A stretch of DNA of 17,419 bases. Source: Echinicola jeungdonensis. GTDB taxonomy: Bacteria > Bacteroidota > Bacteroidia > Cytophagales > Cyclobacteriaceae. The first letter of the stretch is position 1, and each line of letters opens with the position of its first letter. Below are positions 1 through 9,482 of this stretch, one piece after another. The notes below the pieces were generated by a model, which had not been told where the DNA came from, did no database searches, and saw nothing but the letters and a program-made list of their open reading frames with translations. Made by a program: the position numbers and the translations under genes. The stretch covers positions 1 to 17,419 of the forward strand of contig NZ_JAUFQT010000007.1 in NCBI RefSeq assembly GCF_030409905.1, in the 5' to 3' direction.

Positions 1-1221
1 TTTCCAGCTTCCTAACCTTTCCATCAAAGGAGGGTGGGAATAGTTGACAAAAACGTGCAAGGGATGTGGATTGATTTGGGTTAGTGTTTTGACCGAAAGC
101 GTTTTTAATGCACTGGCCAATGGCTTGCCATCATATGTTTCCTTGGCAAATCGCTCCGCTTCAAATTCGTTTTTCCGGCTAAGCAAATTCATAAATATTC
201 CCAACACGGTACTTATTGGGGAAAACAGTAAGGCAAAACCTATCAAGTTTAAATGGACTGCCCACCTATCACCTCCCATAGCTTGGCTGATTTCTGGTTA
301 TTGACGAATAAAGAAAGCAACAAAAGCATCACCCCTAATTGCAGGATACTTATCACCAAGCTTTGGATGATGTGCTTTTCTTGAAGTGCCCTATTTCATG
401 GGCCAGGACTGCTACCAATTCCTCTGGTTTGTGTTGCTCCACCAGGGTATCAAAAAGAACCACCTTTTTCTTTTGCCAAAACCGGAAAAAAGGCATTTGC
501 CTTAGTGGACCGTTTGCTTCCATCCATTACAAAAACATTTTCCAACGAAAACCCCACGGAGGAAGCATATTCCATGATTTTACTTTCAGCTCCCCTTCTT
601 CCAGAGGAGTTAATTTATTGAACAAAGGCAAGATCCATGAAGTGTAAAACATATTGATCAAAACCATGAAAACAGCAGCTACCCCCAAAAGTAAAGCCAG
701 AAACCTTCCCCCAATTCCTGTATCAACCAAAGTAAAAGGGCAAGCAAGCCCCCACCTATTAATATCCCAACCAAATAACCTTTTACTTTATCTCCAAAAA
801 AAGTTTTCCGGGTGGTTTTATTAAACCCAAACTCTTCTTCAATTTTAAAAAGTATGGTAATAATCAAATGGGATGGAAAGCAAATCAGAACCAATAAAAA
901 GCAAGCCAAAAAACAACAGGGATTGTAAGATCATTGGATCTACCATTGGCTAACCCATTGATCCAGCAAACCAAAACCACCCCAGATTAACATCCCCAAG
1001 GTGATGACCAAGGAAAACGAGCCACTTATTAGGCCAAAATAATAATTGGTTTTTTGATAAGATTTGGCCTCCTGAAGTTTTTCTTGATCCAAAAAATTTT
1101 GAAGGGTAGCAGGTACTTGGGGTACCTTTTGACGAACATTTAACCAGGAAGTGAATTTATCAAACAAAAATCCAAGGGTAATCAACCCGATCATCAAGTA
1201 TTTTAAACTTTCTGCGCTCAT
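1..1221 (-). CDS. M48 family membrane zinc metallopeptidase (Ste24/CAAX protease-like), left copy, partial, frameshifted
   Basis: The product is an integral membrane zinc endopeptidase of family M48, related to Ste24/CAAX prenyl protease 1. The start is the ATG at 1221-1219, giving MSAESLKYLMIGL and several hydrophobic segments, as in the family's N-terminal membrane region. The zinc-binding motif H-E-I-G-H lies at 400-386, at about residue 273. Downstream is N-E-F-E-A-E, whose first Glu would be the third zinc ligand, followed near the window edge by a Y-S-H-P-P motif, as expected near the M48 C-terminus. The gene runs off the window just before its stop, after about 406 codons. As read, the frame breaks at several homopolymers: G run near 945, C run 682-686 one base short, A run near 380. 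The right copy is intact at these sites. It starts 12 nt after the porP stop, so the two are probably co-transcribed. The physiological substrate cannot be told. Confidence 0.88.
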
Positions 1222-1233
1222 TCGGCAAATCTA

Positions 1234-2283
1234 CTAAAATTTGGGACAGGGAAGAATAGTGTCCCTCAACCTTGGTGCCCCAGGGTTCTTCCTATCTGGA
1301 AGACTGAAAGAAATGCTAATTTCATGAGCCCCACCGGACTGAATACCTAATTGGGAAACCGTATAATCAAAACTATAACCAATATCCATTCCGGTTGGCA
1401 AACTCAAGCCCAGCAAAACCACCAACGCATCCCGATTAGATTCCTGGTTAATTGGTTTATAAGGAAGCCCTCTATACCAAAAACCCACAATCAAGGGTTC
1501 CGCATAAAGGTAAGCCCCTACATCCAGTTGCTCAAATGGGCCTTGCCGTTTATAGTTAAGGGTTGGGGTGATATACCTTTGTTTGTAAGTATGGGTAAAA
1601 TCCCTTTCATAGCACCATGGCCCAGGGGAATCCGGTAACCTGCATGACCGGAAAACTTGACCGGCAATTTGCTTTCCCCATCAAAAAAAGACTGGTTGGG
1701 TTGATTAACATGGTGGGCTGAAGCCCCCAGCCAAAAATTTTCAGTAAAAAAAGCCCTCCAAATGATAAGGAGAGCATATCAATCGGATCCCCCAACCCAT
1801 TCAGGTTCCCATCTCCTGGCATAGGCGGTGCGAATGGATCATTGGGATCTATTGATTGGCAAAAACCAAATTTTCATAAAAGCCAATATCTCTGCGGATA
1901 TAGCTGGCTTGAAATCCAGGCCTGAAATACATGGACTCGGCCAATTTAAGTTCATAAGCATAAATCCCCGAAATGGTTAAGGACTTTAAATTTGCTGCCC
2001 CTTCAGTATCATTCATCACCATCACCCCTACACCACTATTATACCTTTCCAAAAAGGTATCATAATAAACAGAGAATGTTTTAAATTGGGCATCCAGTCC
2101 AGGCCATTGGGTTCGGTAATTGGCACCGATTCTACCTTGCAAATCTGAACCGGCAAAAGCGGGATTTAAATATAAAGGAGCTGCATAATATTGAGTATAT
2201 TGTGGATCTTGGGCATAAGCATCACCTGTATAAATAATATACATCAAAATACAAAAAACAATATATATAAAAGACCTAAACAA
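1234..2283 (-). CDS. PorP/SprF family type IX secretion system outer-membrane protein, left copy, frameshifted
   Basis: This is a PorP/SprF-family protein, a predicted outer-membrane beta-barrel that works with the Bacteroidota type IX secretion/gliding machinery. The most upstream start in frame is a TTG at 2283-2281. It gives a hydrophobic signal peptide ending A-Y-A before QDPQYTQYY. The motif PQYTQYYAAPLYLNPAFAG is the family hallmark at the mature N-terminus. A consensus of both arms gives about 345-350 residues, normal for the family, ending LRDTILPCPKF. As read, this arm is open from 2283 to about 1853, where one A is missing after FANQ. A second break, at the run 1746-1752, is present in both arms. 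It diverges from the giant T9SS cargo gene. An internal Met start about 13 residues in is possible but would shorten the signal peptide. Confidence 0.88.
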
Positions 2284-2364
2284 TTTTTTGTTCGTTTATT
2301 TGAGTAACATGTGTTTATTAAACGACATGATAAGACAGGTGTTTTATCCTGGTAAAAGTAAATT
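2284..2364. promoter_or_regulatory. Divergent intergenic region between porP-like and T9SS cargo genes, left copy
   Basis: This 81-bp AT-rich gap must hold the promoters of both divergent genes. I found no exact match to the Bacteroidota -7 element TAnnTTTG on either strand. An imperfect 22-nt inverted repeat lies at 2308-2329 (CATGTGTTTA / TTAAACGACATG), one base from near-perfect symmetry. It could bind a dimeric regulator, but this is weak evidence. Both arms read it identically. Confidence 0.4.
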
Positions 2365-5300
2365 ATGAAAAGGAATCGTCCCAACATAACAAAAAAACAT
2401 TTTTACTGTCCTAATATTGGTATTTTCATACCTTTTACACCCAATATACAGCTATTCACAGGGATATAATGAAAAACGAATGGGTTTTTGGGTACTGTGG
2501 CACAGCCAGGATAATAATTATATTTCATTTGGAAAGGTGAAAATCCTACCGTCCTCAGTTTACCAGGTTCTCAACTTTGGGTACGGCAATGTAGCCTTAG
2601 CTATTGACCCCATCACTGGTGAAACACTATTTTACACCGATGGGGCTTTGGTTTATAATTATTTAAATGAACCTATGCAAGGTGTGGTAGGCGAATTGGG
2701 AGGAATGGAAGATGAAAGGCAAACAGTTGCCATCGCTGAATTGGATTTTGAACCTCAAGGGGGGAATAGATTATTTTACACCTTTTACATTACCCCTGGA
2801 GGACAATTGGAATATGCCATCATGGACATGAACGACCAAGGAGGAGCCCCCTCCAACCAACCTCCAGCAGGATCAGTTTCTCCTGGGGGCACCATAGGCC
2901 CATCCGAAGGCCCTATTATTGTAATAAAAGCACCAGGCCAGCCAAGTTTCCTCATCAGTTTTGAAAATGGGCAAGTGATATCCAGGGAAATCCTGATCAA
3001 GAAGGGCAATTCGGAGCCCCCGGTCCACTCCCTTGGATTTCACTCCTAAGGCAATTTATTACGAGGAAGTCACCAATACTTTATTATTCATACCTGAGGA
3101 ACCTGGAATAAACATCACTCTTGTCAACATCAACCCAACACGGGGTTCATTTGGATCCCACTTCGAAATCCAGCAATCAGCAGGTCCTGAAACAATTGAA
3201 GGAGTGGTTGTTTCCCCAAATACAGATTATTTTTATTATAGCCAGGGAGACCAGATACTAAGAGTTCCTGCCAGTGGAGATTTTGATGGAACGCCAGAAG
3301 CTATCCCGTTAAATAATCCCGTAGAAAATGTTTATGACCTCAAATTTGGACCGGATGGTAAACTATATTATATCTATCAAGAGGAAAACAGTGATGCTTT
3401 TTAGTTGGAACAGTCAATAACCCAGAAGAGGAGGACCTGCTTAATGTAGAGGTGGATGAAGACCCTTTCCAGGGAACTGATTTTTGTGGATCTATATTTC
3501 CCCATTTTGCTCCAGATATGGATGGCATTAGTGGAACGGTGGATTTTTCCTGGTCCCCAAATCCCCCTTGCATGAATAATCCCTGCAGTTGACTTCAAAT
3601 ATAATTCCACCAAATATTCCAGTAGAAACCTATGAGTGGACGATTAATCCGGCCCCAACAGATCAAGATGGTGAGGAACTTGAGTAGATTTAAATGAGGA
3701 ACATCTTCTTTTACCCGCAGCGGCCACCAATGAACAAAACATTAACGTTTCACTGGTGGTAGAATTTGGAGATGGTAGTAAGGATTCAGTAGCCTACCCC
3801 ATTACCTTGCAGGAAAACAACCTTCAGGCCAACTTTATGCCCTCAGATACAACTACCTGTAACCAATGTGTTGACCTGAATGAAATGCTGGATGTCTCCA
3901 GTGGTGAGGAAGGCCAGGGTGGGGGAACTGGAGGTGGAGGGACCGGTGGAGGCCAAGGAGGCGGCCAAACCAACTATGAGTATTTCTGGTCCAATAAAAA
4001 GGATGAAGGATGGATACCTGAAGGAGCCAATGAAGTTTGTGAGCCGGGCTTATATTGGGCATTGGTTAGGGAACCAGGATCCTCTTGTTATGTTTATGCA
4101 CAAACCAGGGTCAAAATGTGGGACCCGGAGACCGATCAAAAGATAGATGACCAGACCAATTCGGTTTGGTACTTTGGCCAAAACGGTGGGCTAAATTTCA
4201 ACCCGACCCTGACGACCCGGATGGAATTGTCCCCCGCCCAGTGGAAGACCCTGGTTTTGGATGGAATCTACCTGCAGGGACTACCACCATCTCTGACCAA
4301 ACCGGACAGGTTTTGTTTTATACTGATGGCCAAACCGTTTGGGATCTTAATGGAAATGTCATGGAAGGGGGACAGGATATAGGAGGTGACAATTCCTCTT
4401 CCCAAAGTGTGGTGGCCGTACCCATCCCACAGGAAGAATCTCTATATTACCTGTTCACCACTGAATCGGCAAGTGGAGGAAGCAACCAGGTAAAATTTAG
4501 TCTGGTAGATATCAAGGGGGAAAACCCAGTGGGGTAGGAAGTGTGGTAAGTGGGGACAACTTCTTATTCAGCCCCGGCACGGAACAAGCGGCTGCCCTGA
4601 CAGCAGGAGACACCACCTGGATGATGTTTCATGAAATGGGCAACAACTCTTTTAGAGCTTATCCTATTACCAATGAGGGAATTGGGCAACCCGTAATCAG
4701 TTCAGCAGGAAGCGACCATAATTTTGGCACTGGAGTTGGAACCATGAAATTCAATTCCGATGGAAGCAAATTGGCTGTTACCATCAATGATGGAGGAGAA
4801 AATAAAGTTGAAATTTTGATTTGATCAGGACACTGGTCTTTTGACCCCTTATGCTTCTATTGATTTGATGTCCAATGATGAGGTGTATGGTCTGGAGTTT
4901 TCCAATGACGGGCAAAGAATTTTTGTCTCTTACCGCAATGGAGGAGGCATTCAGGAATTCCCTGTAGAAGGGGGAACTACCACCGATAACACTGACCCTG
5001 ACAACCCCATTACACAATCCTGTCCAAGCTGCTTTGAAAATGCCTCCACTCAGGCTGCAATAGAACAATGTATTCTGACAATATCACGACCTTAGCCCAA
5101 AGCAGTGGCCAAAATTTGGGAGCCCTCCAAATTGGCCCGGATGGGCAGATATATGCCTCAATTGTTGGAGCAAGTCAGGTTGGACAGATCCAGGCGGCAC
5201 TGACTGCAACAGCAGCACCTACCGTCCTGACGGACCACAAACAGGTGGCACCAATGGACTGGGCTTACCCTCCTTTGTTCAAAACTCTGGAAGCAGTATC

Positions 5301-7933
5301 CCTGAGCCGGGACTGGAAGGGCCAGATAGATTATGTTTGGCAGATGGAGAAGCACTGGGCACATTTGAAGGAGGTGGAGAACCCGATATTGACAGTTATT
5401 TTTGGACCATTACGGATACTGATGGGAATGAGATCCACACTTTTGGAGGTGTCGGTGAAGATTTCCAAACCATGGAATACCCCTTGATTCGGCTGGGGTT
5501 TATACTGTTACTTTGGATGTGGAAAGGTGCCGGGTAGGATTTAATTATCACCATGAAACAAAAGAAGTAGAAATTCCTCCCCCTCCTGTCCTTACCTTGA
5601 TTGATGATGTTACTACTTGTAGTGGCAACCCTGTAACCTTAACAGCTATAGATGGCTATGATGAAAGTGAGGATCTGTATAATTTTGATTGGAGAAATGC
5701 TGCTGGTGAAGTATGGGAGACAGCTCATCCAATACTATTGTAGTGGATGAGGCAAGCATTTATACAGTAACCGTTTCTTATAAAACCCCTGTCGGAGAAG
5801 ACCCGGCGACTTACGAAACATGTGCTGTTTCAAGTTCTGTATTTGTGGGACCCGCTTTTGATTTTGACCTGAACCAAACTGCCGAATCATCATGTTACAA
5901 TGAAAATGTTGTCAATTTTGCACCAAAAACCCCAGTGGAAGGGGATTGGGCCTACCAGGTTCAAGGGGACAGCACCTCATTTGTTTCACTTGGAAGAGGC
6001 TTTGAGTTAAACTTGAATGTTTCCAATTACCCGGTCCGGGAATTATGATATTATATTCACCACTGAAGATCCCATTCTTGAAGGTTGTATAGTTGAAAAA
6101 AGGGCAGAATTGGAGGTAAGCCCTCTGCCTGAATTTTCCATTGATGCAATTACCCCGGCAACAAGTTGTAACAGTTTGGATGGAAGTTTTGAAATCAATA
6201 TGGAATCCGATGCGGATTCTGTTATCGTAGTGGAAACCGGAATGAATTTTATTAACGTCACCCAAGGAGAAACATTGACTCCCGGCAACCTTGATCCTGG
6301 AATTTACACCGTCAAGGCAAGGCTAGGAGGCTGCGTCAATTTTAAAACTGTAAGCATTCAAAACAACAATCCTCCTAGTAGCTTTGACCCAACGGTAACC
6401 CCTAACTCAGAAGTTTGCGGCCCGGATGGAACCCTAATGGTTCCCTTGATATAGAATTGGCAGATCTTCTCAGGGAGGAGAATATGTGATTACCCGTGAA
6501 TTGGATGGTGTTCAATTTATGGGATCTTTTACCGGAAATACATCCGTGTCCCTAAGCAGTGGAGAATATGCAGTAGAGTTATCTGATGCCAGTGGTTGCG
6601 CTTTTCATATGACAGTCTTTTTACAATTGAAGGAAAAAACAGGGTGGATTTTTCCATCCCAACCCAAACTATCGCCTGCGAGGCTTTTATTTTCAGGCCT
6701 CAATCCGAGGAGGACTTAACATTTACTATCACGGATCCAAATGGGACTACCTTAAGTCCAGATTCAGAAGGAAATTTCACCTTAGGGTTGGAAGGGACCT
6801 ACCAGGTAAAGGGAGCACCAGCAGATCCTAACAATGAAGATTGTCCAAGAATAAGAGATTTGAACCTGGTTTTAAATGATCAGGTAATATATGAAGTATC
6901 AGGCCCGCAATATCAATGTAACTCTCCAAGAGGGGTTTACCGAGCCGTACTTGATCCTGGGTTTGATCCTGATGATTATATTTTTATGTGGAGGAACAGT
7001 GAGGGCACAATAGTCAATAGGGGTCAGACAATATCCTCCGCTCAACAAGAAGAATTATCACTGGAGGTTCAACCAAAAATTGGGGCTGCCTGCCCGGGAC
7101 CTCCAATTACTTTTGAAACCGTCCCATTTGTTCACCAAGCCCAGGTATCCCTGAATGCAGAGTCCGGCATTTGTTTTGACAACACCCCTGCTGTCATTAC
7201 TGCTGATATTGATGTTGAACTATCTGATGAAATCAGGATAGAATGGCACCGGGTAACTAATGGAAATTCAGAAAGGATCCCCCAATTTGACGATTTGACT
7301 GAAATTTCAGTAGATGAATCTGGGACATACCGGGCTTTTGTAATCAATGAAACCGCAGACCTGCAATGTATCATAGGAACAGATGAAATTGAAGTTTTCA
7401 GATCGGATTCAGAACCACCTGTTTTAGAGGAGAGTTATACCATTTGTGCCATTGAAGGGGTGTCTACAACCTTGGATTCATTGGGAAATTGGTCTGAATA
7501 TGAGTGGTGGCTTGATGGAGAATTGGTCAGCACTGACTCCACCTTCACTCCTATCGAACCGGGCAATTATGAACTTATTCTTTCAGATCAGGCCAGCTGT
7601 GAATATGCACTTTCATTTGAAGTAATTGAGGATTGTAGGCTCCTGATCACCATTCCTACAGGTCTTGTCCCTGGAGACGAGGAAAGAAACTTTGTTGTTT
7701 ACGTCAATGATTTTGTGGATGAGATCAGTGTTTTGATTTATAACCGATGGGGCGAGTTAATTTATCATTGTATAGAGGAAAATGTTCCAGAAAATTCCCC
7801 ATTTTGCGAATGGAATGGATTTGTCAATGGCAAAAAGGTCCCCATAGGCACCTACCCTGTCATTGTCAAATATAAAAGCCAGGACCAAAACCTAGAACAA
7901 ACCATCAAAAAAGCTATTGTAGTAGTAGAATAA
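2365..7933 (+). CDS. Giant secreted T9SS cargo with gliding-motility (type B) C-terminal sorting domain, left copy, frameshifted
   Basis: This is a predicted cell-surface or secreted protein of about 1,860 codons. The start is the ATG at 2365, followed by a basic then hydrophobic stretch and a likely signal cleavage near S-Y-S-Q-G; the exact frame there is uncertain. Two similar N-terminal modules each contain L-F-Y-T-D-G (2627-2644 and 4313-4330), a motif seen in propeller-like regions of Bacteroidota type B proteins. A Gly-rich linker (3905-3969) precedes the second module's W-Y-F-G-Q-N-G-G-L. A PKD/Ig-like segment (F-W-T-I-T-D-T-D-G near 5400) and further Ig-like repeats follow. The C-terminal domain at about 7650-7930 (I-Y-N-R-W-G-E-L, W-N-G, N-G-K-K-V-P-I-G-T-Y) is the sorting signal. 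The frame breaks many times as read, for example near 3399, 3683, 4532 and 5070. The longest clean stretch is about 6605-7933. Adhesion is a guess; no catalytic motif was seen. Confidence 0.88.
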
Positions 7934-7937
7934 ACGC

Positions 7938-8689
7938 ATGATCACATTAATTTCCCCAGCCAAATCACTGGATTTAAGCAGCACTGACATTTCATTATCG
8001 ACTCAACCTGATTTTCCCAAGGAAATCCAATCCTTGGTTTCCATCATGAAGAAAAAGTCCACTTCTGACATCCAAATTTGATGAAAGTCAGTGAAAACAT
8101 TGGAGAACTTAACCATGAGAGGTATAGAAATTTTGAAAAAGAGTTTACCCGGGAAAATTCAAAGCAGGCGCTTTTGACTTTTAATGGGGATGTTTACAGA
8201 AATATGGATATTGAACATTATTCCTTAAAGGATTTTGAATTTGCCCAAGAACATCTTAGGATCCTTTCCGGTTTATACGGACTCCTTAAACCCATGGACT
8301 TGATCCAACCCTATCGTTTGGAGATGGGAATTTCCCTGGAAAATAAAAAAGGGAAAAACCTTTATGAATTCTGGGGCGATAAAATTGCAAAAGCAATTGA
8401 TAAAGCCAGCAATGGTGATCCTGTGATTGACCTGGCATCCAAAGAATATGGAAAAAGCAGTCAATCTTAAAGCATTAAAAAGCCCCATCGTTCATGTTAA
8501 CTTTAAGGAATTCCGGAATGGGAAATATAAAATTGTAGGTACTTTGGCCAAACAAGCCAGGGGAATGATGGCCAATTATATTATCAAAAATAAAATCAAT
8601 GACCTGATAAAATCAAACTCTTTAATGAAGACGGTTATGAATTTTCGGAGCCCGAAAGCAAAGGAAATAAGTGGATTTTCGTACGTTAA
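7938..8689 (+). CDS. yaaA: YaaA peroxide-stress protein (UPF0246/DUF328), left copy, frameshifted
   Basis: This is YaaA, a small cytoplasmic protein; in E. coli it lowers intracellular free iron during hydrogen peroxide stress. The ATG at 7938 gives M-I-T-L-I-S-P-A-K, the family's conserved opening. Further family hallmarks are F-N-G-D-V-Y, L-S-G-L-Y-G-L-L-K-P-M-D-L-I-Q-P-Y-R-L-E-M, L-A-S-K-E-Y and K-Q-A-R-G-M-M-A. The stop is TAA at 8687-8689. Merging the two arms gives 250 residues, close to E. coli YaaA (258). In this arm one A is missing near 8074, one A is extra near 8455 and one C is missing near 8602; the right arm is correct at all three. It starts 4 nt after the stop of the giant T9SS gene, so read-through transcription is likely. 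There is no functional reason to link it to secretion. Confidence 0.92.
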
Positions 8690-8690
8690 T

Positions 8691-8727
8691 AAAACATAGC
8701 CTTAATATATATTTAAGGCTATGTTTT
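8691..8727. terminator. Hairpin at the palindrome centre; possible yaaA terminator or fold-back junction
   Basis: A perfect 15-bp stem (aaaacatagccttaa / ttaaggctatgtttt) surrounds a 7-nt loop, tatatat, at 8706-8712. It starts 2 nt after the yaaA stop. An A-rich 5' flank, a short GC core and a T-rich 3' flank look like a bidirectional intrinsic terminator, which would be well placed here. However, the whole window is palindromic about this point, so any sequence here would fold. The terminator reading therefore cannot be proven from this window. The odd-sized loop implies one base gained or lost at the junction. Confidence 0.45.
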
Positions 8728-8728
8728 A

Positions 8729-9478
8729 TTAACGTACGAAAATCCACTTATTTCCTTTGCTTTCGGGCTCCGAAAATTCATAACCGTCTTCATTAAAGAG
8801 TTTGATTTATCAGGGTCATTGATTTTATTTTGATAATATAATTGGCCATCATTCCCCTGGCTTGTTTGGCCAAAGTACCTACAATTTTATATTTCCCATT
8901 CCGGAATTCCTTAAAGTTAACATGAACGATGGGGCTTTTTAATGCTTTAAGATTGACTGCTTTTCCATATTCTTTGGATGCCAGGTCAATCACAGGATCA
9001 CCATTGCTGGCTTTATCAATTGCTTTTGCAATTTTATCGCCCCAGAATTCATAAAGGTTTTTCCCTTTTTATTTTCCAGGGAAATTCCCATCTCCAAACG
9101 ATAGGGTTGGATCAAGTCCATGGGTTTAAGGAGTCCGTATAAACCGGAAAGGATCCTAAGATGTTCTTGGGCAAATTCAAAATCCTTTAAGGAATAATGT
9201 TCAATATCCATATTTCTGTAAACATCCCCATTAAAAGTCAAAAGCGCCTGCTTTGAATTTTCCCGGGTAAACTCTTTTTCAAAATTTCTATACCTCTCAT
9301 GGTTAAGTTCTCCAATGTTTTCACTGACTTTCATCAAATTTTGGATGTCAGAAGTGGACTTTTTCTTCATGATGGAAACCAAGGATTGGATTTCCTTGGG
9401 AAAATCAGGTTGAGTCGATAATGAAATGTCAGTGCTGCTTAAATCCAGTGATTTGGCTGGGGAAATTAATGTGATCAT
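8729..9478 (-). CDS. yaaA: YaaA peroxide-stress protein, right copy, frameshifted
   Basis: This is the mirror image of the yaaA at 7938-8689. The ATG is at 9478-9476 and the stop TAA at 8731-8729. It is open from the start through the Y-R-L-E-M-G-I-S-L-E-N region, repairing the break near 8074 of the left copy. The frame is then lost in the run near 9065, where one base is missing in N-K-K-G-K. It is also one base short near 8829 and near 8809. Correcting these three gives the same 250-residue protein. It is almost certainly not a second gene copy. Confidence 0.9.
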
Positions 9479-9482
9479 GCGT

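Larger units (their letters stand above)
1..8705. repeat. Left arm of a window-spanning inverted repeat
   Basis: This arm is the reverse complement of 8713-17419. The first bases (tttccagc) pair with the last bases of the window (gctggaaa), so the arms end at the same genomic base. Differences from the other arm are mostly one-base length changes in homopolymers. Examples are the T run near 3399 (5 here, 6 in the other arm), the A run near 8074 (3 against 4) and the A run near 8455 (5 against 4). Only a couple of substitutions were found. No transposase, terminal target duplication or recombinase accompanies the repeat. The best explanation is one molecule read on both strands and joined into one contig. 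Confidence 0.97.

Noticed and set aside
2284..2364. Bacteroidota promoter motif TAnnTTTG in the divergent gap
   Set aside because: No exact match on either strand, so no promoter position is called.
3905..3969. GGN-rich tract as a tandem DNA repeat or recombination site
   Set aside because: It encodes an in-frame Gly-rich linker between domains of the giant protein and is irregular at the DNA level.
7132..7374. Antisense open frames inside the giant gene (also 10041-10283 in the mirror arm)
   Set aside because: They lie opposite a clearly coding frame, resemble no family, and have no start or spacing evidence; they are shadows.
8691..8727. Covalently closed hairpin telomere of a linear replicon (read-through would give a palindrome)
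   Set aside because: The flanking genes are ordinary chromosomal genes, there is no telomere resolvase or replication gene, and the arms carry read-type indel errors. It would need read evidence that DNA never continues past yaaA.
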